In this document: positions 44,011-51,769 of the stretch, piece after piece
Position numbering within the stretch: the first letter of the stretch is position 1
Layout: each line of letters begins with the position of its first letter
NCBI GenBank assembly: GCA_002897615.1
Contig: BDTX01000022.1
Coordinates: 1 to 62,395, forward strand
DNA from: a bacterium BMS3Bbin14
GTDB lineage: Bacteria > Desulfobacterota > Desulfobulbia > Desulfobulbales > Desulfobulbaceae
Direction of reading: 5' to 3'
DNA: 62,395 bases
Program-made: the position numbers and the translations under genes
Notes under the pieces: model-generated
What the model was told of the DNA's origin: nothing
Databases searched by the model: none
What the model saw: the letters and a program-made list of their open reading frames with translations, nothing else

Positions 44011-44628
44011 TCAAATATTGATGACGCTGTCGGCGAGCTGCATGCCGGTGACGATATCGAGCATGTTCGTAGTTTCGCCGACCTGCTTCTTGTCCAGAAG
44101 CTTGTAGTGCTCCAGGCAGGTGCCGCAGACCAGGATTCGCACGCCTTCTTCCCCGGCAAGCTCCTGCAGGATCGGCACCGCCGCCGAGCCTGGTGCCGTC
44201 AGGGTAACGCCGCTGTTTAGCAAAACCAGGCACCAGAGGTCGGGCCCCATCTCCTTGAGAGTCTTTAAAAAATTGATGAGCAAGCCGGCGCCCAGCTTAT
44301 CGTCGCCGTGGCCGATCCGGTCCGTCGTCACCATGACCAGTATTTTTTTATTGTGCCGCTCACCTGCCGCCGGTTCCGGTGCCGGTTTGTTGTCGGCCGC
44401 GACGACATCCTCGCCCGTCCTGGTGCCGACGACGCGGAAATCATGACCTGACTTCTCGATTGATACCTGAAAGTTCCGGTACTCCAGGAAACGGCTGACA
44501 TTCTGCCAGGCCGCCTCATTGTCGACGATAACGGTCAGGCAGTCCGGGGCGTCTTTTTCCAGAACCTCCTTGGCCTGTAATACCGGGGCAGGGCAAGCCA
44601 GTCCCCGGCAGTCCAGTTCGTTTATCAT
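44011..44628 (-). CDS. yedF: YedF-type selenium/sulfurtransferase-like protein
   Basis: 205 residues in two domains: an N-terminal TusA/SirA-like domain (1-75) with the CPxP motif (LDCRGLACPAPVLQAK) and a C-terminal DsrE-like domain (95-205; KILVMVTTDRIGHGDDKLGAGLL, GVRILVCGTCLEHYKL). This fusion is the family found beside selD in selenium-using bacteria; it is thought to help deliver selenium, but the reaction is unproven. It lies between selD and selA, on the same strand. Cys in the CPAP motif and in VCGTC are candidate persulfide or selenide carriers. Confidence 0.9.
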   Translation of the reverse strand: MINELDCRGLACPAPVLQAKEVLEKDAPDCLTVIVDNEAAWQNVSRFLEYRNFQVSIEKSGHDFRVVGTRTGEDVVAADNKPAPEPAAGERHNKKILVMVTTDRIGHGDDKLGAGLLINFLKTLKEMGPDLWCLVLLNSGVTLTAPGSAAVPILQELAGEEGVRILVCGTCLEHYKLLDKKQVGETTNMLDIVTGMQLADSVINI

Positions 44629-44703
44629 GCAACCCTCCTTTGTCCTGCTGATTATTCGTAACCGAGTTTAAATACAAGCGAATAACCGCCATAACCTCGG
44701 CCT

Positions 44704-44811
44704 GTAACTGTTCAGATGTGCTCCATATTTTGGCAAGCAGGCCAACGAATCTATAGTATGACTATGTGAGGCGGCCTGATCGCCTGAAGATGGAGTGCAG
44801 CTGAATAGTTA
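44704..44811. repeat. 108-base imperfect hairpin element, copy 2
   Basis: Left arm from TAACTGTTCAG pairs with the right arm ending CTGAATAGTTA. Spaced identities TCAG, GTGC, CATATTT and GCAAGC are shared with the hairpin at 38096-38207. It begins just beyond the selD stop and may act as its terminator. Confidence 0.68.
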
Positions 44812-44814
44812 TAA

Positions 44815-45861
44815 CTATTCGACGATGATCTTTTCTCTTGGTCCGGCAACTACCTCGCCGACAATCGCGGCCCCGGCGACCCCCTGGGCGGCCAGGGCGT
44901 CGAGCAGGCTGGACGCGGCCCCGCTATCGACCGCGATGAGCAGCCCGCCCGAGGTCTGGGGATCAAAGAGCAGGTCCTGAAGGTTTTGCGGGACGCTCCG
45001 GCTGAAATCGACAAAATCCCCCCGGAAATTTCGATTATTGTAGGCCCCGGCCGGCACAAGTCCCATGGCGGCCCATTCCAGGGCCTCGGGATACAGCGGC
45101 ACGTCTGTTGCCCGGATCCGCACGCCCTGCCCCGAGTCCACCACCATTTCGGCCAGGTGGCCCAGGAAGCCGAAACCGGTGATGTCCGTGCAGGCATGGA
45201 CCGGGTAGTCCCGCATCACCAGGGCCGCATCCCGGTTCAGGGTGGCCATGGCGCGGATAACCTTGTCCGTCACCGCCGGCCCGGCCATCCCGCCCTTGAT
45301 TGCCGTGCAGATGATCCCTGTCCCCAGGGGTTTGGTGAGAATCAGACGATCGCCGGGCCGCAGCTTCTTTTTCGTAAGAATCCGGCCGGGATGAATGAAA
45401 CCGGTCACGGCAAGCCCGTACTTCAGTTCATCGTCCTCCACGGTGTGACCGCCGACCAGAACGACTCCGGCCTCACGCATCTTATGCAGACCGCCGTCGA
45501 TCACGGCCCGCAGGATCGAAATATCCATGCTTTTGGCGGGAAAGGCGACCACGTTCATGGCGGTTTTCGGCGTACCGCCCATGGCGTAAATATCGCTCAA
45601 GGCGTTGACCGCGGCGATCTGCCCGAAACAATACGGATCGTCGACCATCGGCGGGAAGAAATCAATGGTCTGGACCAGGGCGAGATCGTCCGAAATCCGG
45701 TATACGCCGGCGTCATCCGCCCGTTCAAGGCCGACAATGAGATTTTCGTCCACGGGCAGATCCAGGCCGCAGAGCGCGCGGTCCAGGTCTCCCGGCGCGA
45801 GTTTCGCCGCGCAGCCCGCCCCCTTGACGGTCCGGGTCAATCGTATCGTCGGGTTGGTCAT
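44815..45861 (-). CDS. selD: Selenophosphate synthase
   Basis: Makes monoselenophosphate from selenide and ATP, 348 residues from the ATG at 45861 (GAAGGAGACC upstream). An in-frame extension to 46035 has no family similarity. The N-terminal catalytic segment KGAGCAAKL keeps the essential Cys and Lys; the second Cys of the E. coli GCGC loop is Ala. AIR-synthase-like core signatures are DDAGVYRI, TIDFFPPMVDDPYCFG, VGGHTVEDDELKYG, GFGFLGHL and DPQTSGGLLIAV. It uses Cys, not selenocysteine, at the active site. Confidence 0.96.
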   Translation of the reverse strand: MTNPTIRLTRTVKGAGCAAKLAPGDLDRALCGLDLPVDENLIVGLERADDAGVYRISDDLALVQTIDFFPPMVDDPYCFGQIAAVNALSDIYAMGGTPKTAMNVVAFPAKSMDISILRAVIDGGLHKMREAGVVLVGGHTVEDDELKYGLAVTGFIHPGRILTKKKLRPGDRLILTKPLGTGIICTAIKGGMAGPAVTDKVIRAMATLNRDAALVMRDYPVHACTDITGFGFLGHLAEMVVDSGQGVRIRATDVPLYPEALEWAAMGLVPAGAYNNRNFRGDFVDFSRSVPQNLQDLLFDPQTSGGLLIAVDSGAASSLLDALAAQGVAGAAIVGEVVAGPREKIIVE

Positions 45862-46078
45862 GAAAGTGGTCTCCTTCCTGAATCCGTCATTCACGCGTCG
45901 GCGGGAATCCAATTCTTCGAGCTGAGTTTGGTATAGAAACACGTTAAAAAATAACTCTGCCCCATTCCTGCCGAACCTGTCAAGTCCCTGGTGACGAATA
46001 ATTGCCCCGCAACCTGAAATTCCCCATTTTTCCACCCAACTCTCTGCAATTAATTGATAAAATCTATGCGACGAACCA

Positions 46079-47035
46079 TCAGGGAAAGGTTTGACCTATG
46101 ACGAGCCGGCCGCCGATGCAGCACAGCGCCACGATCAGGGCGGAGATCAGGAACAGCCGGTTTGCCAGGAGAATATCCCCTGGCTCCGCTTTCCTGCCCG
46201 GCCGGCCGATGGCCGGTTTTTCCACGACCGCACCGAAATAGGAGGCCGGGCCGCCGAGCTGCACCCCGAGGGCGCCGGCCATCGCCGCCTCGGAGTGGCC
46301 GGAGTTGGGGCTGACGTGCTGCAACCGGTCGCGCCGGAGCGTGGCGTACGCGCGCACCGGCCGCAGGCCGGCAAGCGCTGCCGCCGCTACCATCACGATG
46401 CCGGTAAGCCGGGCAGGCACGAAATTCAGGAGATCGTCGAGCCGGGCGGCCGCCCAGCCGAATTCCCGGTAGCGTTCGTTTTTGTAGCCGAAGACGGAGT
46501 CCATGGTCGAGGACGCCTTGTAGAGCATGATGCCCACCGGCCCGCCGAGCGTAGCGAAAAACAGCGGCGCGCTGACCCCGTCCACCAGGTTTTCAGCCAC
46601 GCTCTCCACCGTGGCGCGGACAATCTCCTCTTCATCCATGTCGGCAGTATCGCGGCCGACGATCAACGCCACCCGCCGGCGGGCCAGCGGCAGGTCGGAG
46701 GCAGCCAGGGCGGCGTGGATCTGCCGGCTGTGACGGAGCATGTCCCGGGCGGCAATGCCGTAATACATAATAATGACGGCGGCGAGATCACCGGCCGGCC
46801 ACGGCAGCCGGCGGGCAAGCAGGAGCAGCCCGGCCGCCGCGCTCCCCGTGACGAGGAGGACCAGGAACACGGTGCCGACCCCGGCCAGGCGCTGATTTTG
46901 CACCAGTCGTCTGAACCGGGCTTCGAGCCGGAGGGCAAGGGTCCCTATCGCCCGCACCGGGTGCGGCAAACCGGGCGGATCGCCGATCAGGAAATCGAGA
47001 GCCACGGCCAGGGCCAGGTGGATGGCGGACAACAT
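46079..47035 (-). CDS. cbiB: Adenosylcobinamide-phosphate synthase CbiB
   Basis: Integral membrane enzyme that attaches the aminopropanol-phosphate arm to cobyric acid, 318 residues. The ATG at 47035 follows AGGAGATCTAGCC; the frame extends upstream only as a shadow of cobD. Signatures: LDFLIGDPPGLPHPVRAIG, TADMDEEEIVRATVESVAENLVDGVSAPLFF, YKASSTMDSVFGYKNERYREFGW and NSGHSEAAMAGALGVQLGG. Several hydrophobic segments. Last gene of the riboswitch-controlled cobamide operon. The symbol is cobD in some nomenclatures. Confidence 0.95.
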   Translation of the reverse strand: MLSAIHLALAVALDFLIGDPPGLPHPVRAIGTLALRLEARFRRLVQNQRLAGVGTVFLVLLVTGSAAAGLLLLARRLPWPAGDLAAVIIMYYGIAARDMLRHSRQIHAALAASDLPLARRRVALIVGRDTADMDEEEIVRATVESVAENLVDGVSAPLFFATLGGPVGIMLYKASSTMDSVFGYKNERYREFGWAAARLDDLLNFVPARLTGIVMVAAAALAGLRPVRAYATLRRDRLQHVSPNSGHSEAAMAGALGVQLGGPASYFGAVVEKPAIGRPGRKAEPGDILLANRLFLISALIVALCCIGGRLVIGQTFP

Positions 47036-47066
47036 GGCTAGATCTCCTGGAGTCGATAGACGGCGG

Positions 47067-48245
47067 TCATGTCGAGGGACTGCCGCACCGCCTGCACCTG
47101 CCGGTCGCGGGCAAGATAATTGCGGCCATGGCTCGGCAGAAAATGTTGTTTTCCGCCGCAGTGCGCACCGCCACCCGGAAATATTTTTTATCAAGCCCCC
47201 GGTAATTGTCGCAGACCCGGATCGCGATCCCGGCCTCGACCAGGAGCCGATTGGCCAGGACGCGGCCGTCGAGGTCCGGGTGGTCGATCCGGAGCAGGAG
47301 GAAGTTGGCGGCCGACGGGAACACCCGGACATGGCCGAAGTCCGCGAGCGCGGCGGCAAAAGATTCGCGGAGCGCCCGCACGGCGGCCCGGCTGCGCCCG
47401 TCATACTCCCGGTCGCCAAGCACTGCCGTGCCCACGCCGAGGGCCAGGGTGTTGACCGACCAGGGCGGGAGCTGGCTCCGGAGCGCGGCGGCGGTTGCGG
47501 GCGCGGCCACGGCAAAGCCCAGGCGCAGGCCGGGGATGGCATAGAACTTGGTCATGGAGCGGACCACCACCAGGTTGGCAGGCATATCCGCCGTCAACAG
47601 GCTGACCGCCGCCGGGTCTTCGCAGAACTCGATAAAGGATTCGTCCACTACGAAAAATGTCCGGGGCCGGGCGGTCACCAGCTTCAGCAGTTCCCGCCGG
47701 TCCAGCAGAGTGCCGGTGGGATTATTCGGATGACCGAGAAATACCAGGTCTCCGGCCCGGAGTTCTGCGGCAAGCGGCTGCCACTCCGGCCGGAAATCAT
47801 TCTCCGGGACGAGGGGGAAAAAATCCAGCGGCAGCCCGGCCCGCCGGGCCGCGGTTTCGTAGTCGATATAGGCGGGACAAAGGACGACCGCCCGGAGACA
47901 GTCCAGGGCCCGGGGCAGCGCAAAGAGCAGTTCGCTGGCGCCGTTGCCGGGAACGATACCATCGGGCGCCAGGCCGTGCTTCTCCGCCAGCGCCTGCACC
48001 AGTTCGCGCCCGGCCGGGTCGGGATAGTGAACAAGCTCGCCCAGCTGCCGGTTGATCACCATGCGCAGGCAAGCTGGCGGCCCCAGCGGATTGATGCTGG
48101 CGCTGAAATCAAGGATTTCCTCCGGCCGCCGGCCGGTCATGGCGGCCAGCTCCGCCCGGTTGCCGCCGTGACCGGTTGCCGCGGGCTGCCGCAGCAAACG
48201 CGGGACCTTCAGGGGCTTCGGCTTATCCTGCCTCAGCTGTTGCAC
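47067..48245 (-). CDS. cobD: L-threonine-O-3-phosphate decarboxylase CobD
   Basis: PLP-dependent enzyme that makes aminopropanol phosphate for the cobamide side arm. 392 residues from the GTG at 48245, overlapping the BzaF/ThiC-like stop by 13 bases with AAGGGCG upstream. The opening GHGGNRAELAAMTGR and DFSASINPLGPP distinguish CobD from histidinol-phosphate aminotransferase. The PLP lysine is in RSMTKFYAIPGLRLGF; FLGHPNNPTGTLL and the Arg in ANFLLLRI are also present. Its product is the substrate partner of CbiB, encoded 31 bases downstream. Confidence 0.92.
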   Translation of the reverse strand: MQQLRQDKPKPLKVPRLLRQPAATGHGGNRAELAAMTGRRPEEILDFSASINPLGPPACLRMVINRQLGELVHYPDPAGRELVQALAEKHGLAPDGIVPGNGASELLFALPRALDCLRAVVLCPAYIDYETAARRAGLPLDFFPLVPENDFRPEWQPLAAELRAGDLVFLGHPNNPTGTLLDRRELLKLVTARPRTFFVVDESFIEFCEDPAAVSLLTADMPANLVVVRSMTKFYAIPGLRLGFAVAAPATAAALRSQLPPWSVNTLALGVGTAVLGDREYDGRSRAAVRALRESFAAALADFGHVRVFPSAANFLLLRIDHPDLDGRVLANRLLVEAGIAIRVCDNYRGLDKKYFRVAVRTAAENNIFCRAMAAIILPATGRCRRCGSPST

Positions 48246-49549
48246 TTATCGCCCTTCAGGTAAGTGTTAAGGGTAACCGCCGCGTTTTTGAGGGCGCAGA
48301 GTTCGCCGCACATGGAGCAGCCCTTGTCGGAGAGAGATTTACGCGATTCAAGGATCTTGCGCGCATCCTCAGGAAAGAGGAGGTTGTCGAACTGCCGGTT
48401 CCATTTAAAATCCCGGCGGTCCTTGCTGAGCTGCTTGTCGCGTTGATCGGCCCGGCCTTTCAGCTTCACCACGTCGCCGATATGGGCGGCCAGCCGCGCC
48501 GTCTTGACGCCCACGGCCACATCCTCCTCGTTGGGCAGCGCCAGGTGCTCGGCCGGGGTAATGTAGCAGATAAGATCCGCCCCGTACCTGGAGCTCTGGG
48601 CCGCGCCGATGGCGGCCGTGATGTGATCCCAGCCGGCGCCCACGTCGCAGGGCAGCGGTCCCAGCATGTAGTAGGGGGCGTCGTTGGACATCTTCTTCTG
48701 GACGATAATATTGGCCTCGATCTCGTCGAGCGGTACGTGGCCGGGCCCTTCGACCATGGCCTGGCAGCCGCGTTCCCTGGCGCGCTCGGCAAGCTCGCAG
48801 TTGAGGACCAGTTCCGCCATCTGGGCCCGGTCGAGGGAATCGTGAATGGCCCCGGCCCGGATGCCGTTGCCGAGCGACAGCACGGTGTCGTATTGCTTCA
48901 GAATGTCGCAGACCCGTTCGAACTGCTCGAAGAGCGGGTTTTCCCTCTTGTTGGTCAGCATCCACTGAATCATCAGGGTGCCGCCCTTGGAGCAGAGGCC
49001 GCCATAGCGGTAGCCCTGGTACCGCATGCGCTCCATGGAAAAAAGATTGATGCCGCAGTGTACCGCCATGAAACCGATGCCGTCGGCGCATTGCTGTTCG
49101 ATGAGGTCGAAGAGCCGCTCCGGGTCGAGCTTGCCCGGGTCCTTATGTTTCCTGATCGTCTCGCAGAAGGCCTGGTAGAGGGGGACATTGCCCACCGGCA
49201 TGGAGACGGAGTCGAGCACCTGGCGGCGGATAAAATCGAGGTCCCCGGCGGCCGAGAGCTCCATCAGGGTGTCGGCGCCGCTCTCTTCGGCGATTCGGGC
49301 CTTACGTTTTTCGTGTTCCACGTCGCAGACATCGCTCGAGGTCCCGATGGAGGCGTTCACCTTGGTGTGGAGCCCCTTGCCGATCCCCACTACCCGTTTC
49401 TCATTCATGCGGCCTTTCAGGATGACGATTTGACCGTCCTCCACCCGCTGGCGGATGAGTTCCGGCTCAAGTCCCTCCTGTTTGGCAACAGCCTCCATTT
49501 CGGGGCTTATGCACTTTTTCACGGCCAGTTGCAGTTGATTCTCTTCCAT
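48233..49549 (-). CDS. ThiC-family radical SAM enzyme, probably BzaF (5-hydroxybenzimidazole synthase)
   Basis: 438 residues from the ATG at 49549 (AAGGAG nine bases upstream). A short-form ThiC-family protein: GTSSDVCDVEHEKRKA, VHCGINL, GGTLMIQWML, MVEGPGHVPLDEI, YMLGPLPCDVGAGWDHITAAIG and a C-terminal cluster CSMCGELC, spaced CX2CX3C. ThiC makes the thiamin pyrimidine from AIR; its paralogue BzaF makes 5-hydroxybenzimidazole, the lower ligand of anaerobic cobamides, from the same substrate. Two facts favour BzaF: the operon continues with cobD and cbiB, and the leader is a cobalamin riboswitch rather than a TPP riboswitch. Sequence alone does not let me separate the two enzymes with certainty. 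Confidence 0.85.
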   Translation of the reverse strand: MEENQLQLAVKKCISPEMEAVAKQEGLEPELIRQRVEDGQIVILKGRMNEKRVVGIGKGLHTKVNASIGTSSDVCDVEHEKRKARIAEESGADTLMELSAAGDLDFIRRQVLDSVSMPVGNVPLYQAFCETIRKHKDPGKLDPERLFDLIEQQCADGIGFMAVHCGINLFSMERMRYQGYRYGGLCSKGGTLMIQWMLTNKRENPLFEQFERVCDILKQYDTVLSLGNGIRAGAIHDSLDRAQMAELVLNCELAERARERGCQAMVEGPGHVPLDEIEANIIVQKKMSNDAPYYMLGPLPCDVGAGWDHITAAIGAAQSSRYGADLICYITPAEHLALPNEEDVAVGVKTARLAAHIGDVVKLKGRADQRDKQLSKDRRDFKWNRQFDNLLFPEDARKILESRKSLSDKGCSMCGELCALKNAAVTLNTYLKGDKCNS

Positions 49550-49744
49550 ATTTATTGCTCCTTGCAATGGATGGACTTTTTTTGTTTTTTGTCGATTGAA
49601 AAGGATGGCCCCGGCAAAGAAGAAAGCAGCTCATACCGGCTTCACTATGCAACACGTCCGGAAACCGGAGCCGCGATGCCGAATCGGAAGAATTTTCCAT
49701 GTTATTCCAATCCATTATGCCAATACCGCGACTTAAAACAGGGC

Positions 49745-49776
49745 AAAAAAAAACGGACCGATGAAAACATCGATCC
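49745..49776 (-). terminator. Intrinsic terminator in the cobalamin leader
   Basis: Stem GGACCGATG (49755-49763) and CATCGATCC (49768-49776) with an AAAA loop on the plus strand; on the minus strand the stem is followed by nine T. It lies between the riboswitch core and the BzaF/ThiC-like start, the expected place for a transcription-attenuation platform. Confidence 0.88.
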
Positions 49777-49844
49777 GGGGATTTCCCAATATTATCCGCC
49801 TGATCAGCCGGCACCCCTGGCCTCGGGGGCATACGTCACTTGCA

Positions 49845-49987
49845 TCATCCAGGCAGGTTTTCTGGCTCCCGGTTCTTCCTCCTCCCGCGCCTTCCCGGTT
49901 TGCTAAAAAAAACCAGTGGCATCCTGCGGGATTCGTCCCCGGTCACAGCGGCGGGCCCGTCTCCGATTCGCACGGAGTTCCCTTTTA
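49845..49987 (-). promoter_or_regulatory. Cobalamin riboswitch core (3' part, split by an element)
   Basis: Reading the minus strand: TAAAAGGGAAC, then GTGCGAATCGGAGACGG, GCCCGCCGCTGTGACC, CCACTGG, GGGAAGGCGC and the B12 box GAGCCAGAAAACCTGCC. These are the conserved core elements of the cobalamin riboswitch in correct order. A terminator and the BzaF/ThiC-like gene follow. The 5' strand that should precede TAAAAGGG is missing here and is found on the far side of the mobile element (50208-50235). Confidence 0.92.
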
Positions 49988-50207
49988 CCTGGATCCGTGA
50001 GCGTTTGAGAACGATGCAGATGCAAGGCGGCAACGAGGTTGATTATCCTGGTGTGATATCAACTTTGTTGCCAACGCAGCAGCTGCGCCGTTATCGGGCG
50101 CCCCGCAGGGCGGCGCGGTGAAGACCATAAAATTCATTTTTTCGGCAATAATACAATAAACTCCATGTATTGCCTGGAATGTCACCTCAAGCCGTCACGG
50201 ATTCAGG
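49988..50207 (+). mobile_element. 219-bp MITE-like element, full copy D (in riboswitch)
   Basis: Complete element, CCTGGATCCGTGAG to TCACGGATTCAGG, bounded by perfect TTTTA direct repeats (49983-49987 and 50208-50212). On the minus strand these repeats are the TAAAA of the riboswitch consensus TTAAAAGGGAA, so the element interrupts the aptamer. Confidence 0.92.
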
Positions 50208-50235
50208 TTTTAAGCTCGGTCAAGAGCACCTGAAC
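50208..50235 (-). promoter_or_regulatory. Cobalamin riboswitch 5' strand, separated fragment
   Basis: Minus-strand CAGGTGCTCTTGACCGAGC followed by TTAAAA is the canonical 5' opening of the cobalamin aptamer (GGTGC ... GCTTAAAA). Removing the element and one TTTTA repeat joins it seamlessly to GGGAAC and the core. Confidence 0.85.
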
Positions 50236-50246
50236 AACAAAGAATT

Positions 50247-50276
50247 AATTTACTAGATAATCTTCACACCGGTCAA
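50247..50276 (-). promoter_or_regulatory. Promoter of the riboswitch-cobamide operon
   Basis: Minus-strand TTGACC (complement of 50271-50276), 18-base spacer, TAAATT (complement of 50247-50252). Transcription would start just before the 5' riboswitch fragment. Confidence 0.55.
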
Positions 50277-50600
50277 GAATTATTGAAAAATTATTGAATT
50301 TTCCCGCGTCTGCCCGCGGACCCCGGCGCTCCCGAGCCAAAAAAACACCTGGGGCGGACAGGTTTCCTTCCCTTGTCTATGTTGAATTCAGCATAAGACG
50401 TGATTAGACGTGAGACGGTAGACTGCAACCAGCTCGGGCCGCCGCCTCGGGGAAATGCCTCCGTTACAGGTCATTTTTCCAGGGGCAGTTACCGGCTTCA
50501 GGAAAGATGTTGACTTAAGGATAAACTATTTCATAATAAGAAAAAGAGGTAGCCCTTACCCATTATTGCCAGAAAATTTGTTTTCTATGAGGGATAAAAA
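50277..50600. other. Intergenic, left edge of the defence island
   Basis: AT-rich DNA followed by about 150 bases of unremarkable sequence. I recognise no gene; a plus-strand frame at 50455-50640 has no family features and is probably chance. Confidence 0.4.
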
Positions 50601-50828
50601 GTGGAACCAGATAAAATTACTTCTGAAATTAACATGTTGAGCGTATCACAAAGATTACTTTTAGCTCAGGATATTTGGGATTCAATTGCCAGGGAGAGTG
50701 GGAAACTCTCCATGCCTGAATGGCAGAAAAATGAACTTGCCAGAAGGTATAGTGAGTACCAGCAAGGCAAATCCACACTGCATGACTGGCAGGAAGTTCA
50801 TAATGAGTTGCGGGACAGGTATAAATGA
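50601..50828 (+). CDS. Addiction-module antitoxin (Unstab_antitox-type)
   Basis: 75-residue antitoxin of the family annotated as addiction module protein. GTG start with GAGGG six bases upstream. The N-terminal half (VSQRLLLAQDIWDSIARE) and the C-terminal half with PEWQKNELARRYSEYQQGK and the closing HDWQEVHNELRDRYK fit the family, in which a Trp-containing helix binds the toxin. The stop overlaps the toxin start (ATGA), the usual arrangement. The partner toxin is frameshifted, so the antitoxin may now be unneeded. Confidence 0.85.
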   Translation: MEPDKITSEINMLSVSQRLLLAQDIWDSIARESGKLSMPEWQKNELARRYSEYQQGKSTLHDWQEVHNELRDRYK

Positions 50829-51120
50829 AACTGCGCTATACCGGCAGGGCCAAAGATGAACTTGAGATTGCCTTTGCATGGTACGAAGGACAGCGCAGGG
50901 GGTTGGGCTTTGAATTCCTGGATTGTGCAGAGGCTGCAATTGAGACGATACTCCAGATGCCGAAGATGTATGCTGAACATCACCGTAATTTCAGACGTGC
51001 CTTGGTGCGACGTTTTCCTTTTTCGATCTTTTACACCATTGAAAAAACGCAATAGTGGTACACGCTGTTTTTGATAACAGGCAAGATCCGGTCAGGTTGC
51101 CGGAGCAAATGAAAGCCTGA
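50825..51120 (+). pseudogene. ParE/RelE-type toxin, frameshifted
   Basis: The first frame encodes 76 residues of a ParE/RelE toxin (LRYTGRAKDELEIAFAWYEG, LGFEFLDCAEAA, RRALVRRFPFSIFYTIEKTQ) and stops at TAG (51053-51055). The next frame continues with VVHAVFDNRQDPVRLPEQMK, exactly the expected C-terminal strand and tail, ending at TGA 51118-51120. One missing base at CAATAGTGG (CAAATAGTG expected) explains this. The intact protein would be about 98 residues. Either a true inactivating deletion or a sequencing error near the preceding A-run. Confidence 0.82.
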
Positions 51121-51148
51121 GGGAGCTCAGGGAACCTTCCACTCGATT

Positions 51149-51238
51149 TCAAAAGATAAATATACCGTCCAGGGAATTCCATTTCAGGTACTCATCGCGC
51201 CAGGAGCGCTTCCATTCGATATTCAGATCTTCCTTCAT
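51149..51238 (-). pseudogene. Truncated start of an AlbA_2/Schlafen-type protein
   Basis: The 29-codon frame opens MKEDLNIEWKRSWRDEYLKW and then loses similarity before a stop. That opening is typical of AlbA_2 putative DNA-binding proteins encoded within type I restriction operons. Its ATG overlaps the stop of the hsdS fragment (ATGA). The rest of the gene has been deleted at the junction with the toxin-antitoxin module. Confidence 0.65.
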
Positions 51239-51487
51239 ACCAGACGAATCCTGCCGGTGAGCAGGTTGTGCATCCTGCCCTGCTTGAGTTGGCGGGTTTT
51301 GGCGAGTTTGGTTTCAAGGGCGGCGACTTCGGCGTCCATGTCGGGGAGGATGGTGGCGATACGCGTTTGCTCTTTAGGACTTGGCCCGGGCAGGACAAGA
51401 TCTTTCAAAGCTGCCTTTGAGACGCAGTATACCTTCATGCCTTGTTGCGACTCGAAGAAACTGCTCGTGCGGGAATCATTTCTGTTT
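51235..51487 (-). pseudogene. hsdS 3' fragment (type I specificity subunit)
   Basis: About 75 residues of an HsdS C-terminus: MKVYCVSKAALKDLVLPGPS, then PKEQTRIATILPDMDAEV and the coiled-coil end KTRQLKQGRMHNLLTGRIRL. The target recognition domains are gone. The upstream end is interrupted by a 219-bp element at 51488; the reading frame resumes for a few codons beyond it (RNDSRTSS-like), so the fragment may have been slightly longer before insertion. Non-functional as a specificity subunit. Confidence 0.75.
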
Positions 51488-51706
51488 CCTGAATCCGTGA
51501 GCGTTCGAGAACGGTGCAGATGCAAGGCGGCAACGATGTTGATTATCCTGATGTGATATCAACTAGTTGCCAACGCAGCAGCTGCGCCGTTATCGGGCGC
51601 CCCGCAGGGCGGCGCGGTGAAGAATATAAAATGCATTTATTTGTCAATAATGCAATCAATTCCACATGTTGCCTGGAATATTACCTCAAGCCGTCACGGA
51701 TTCAGG
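51488..51706 (+). mobile_element. 219-bp MITE-like element, full copy E (in hsdS)
   Basis: Full copy, CCTGAATCCGTGAG to TCACGGATTCAGG, with perfect flanking direct repeats TGTTT. It has inserted in the hsdS remnant, so it moved after the restriction locus arrived. Confidence 0.9.
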
Positions 51707-51769
51707 TGTTTGTTTTCATGGCTTCCGTAGTCGTTAATCTCTCTCTGGGTTTAATCCAATGCCGCCCGC

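Noticed and set aside
47036..47542. N-terminal extension of cbiB
   Set aside because: The extra 169 residues are a shifted-frame translation of cobD; the ATG at 47035 has a good ribosome binding site and begins the CbiB family match.
49568..49990. TPP riboswitch before the ThiC-family gene
   Set aside because: The conserved blocks match the cobalamin riboswitch; no TPP core (CTGAGA...ACCTGATC) is present.
51514..51720. Short protein-like frame conserved in several element copies
   Set aside because: The frame breaks in some copies, has no start or ribosome binding site in common, and the conservation is explained by the element's DNA or RNA structure.
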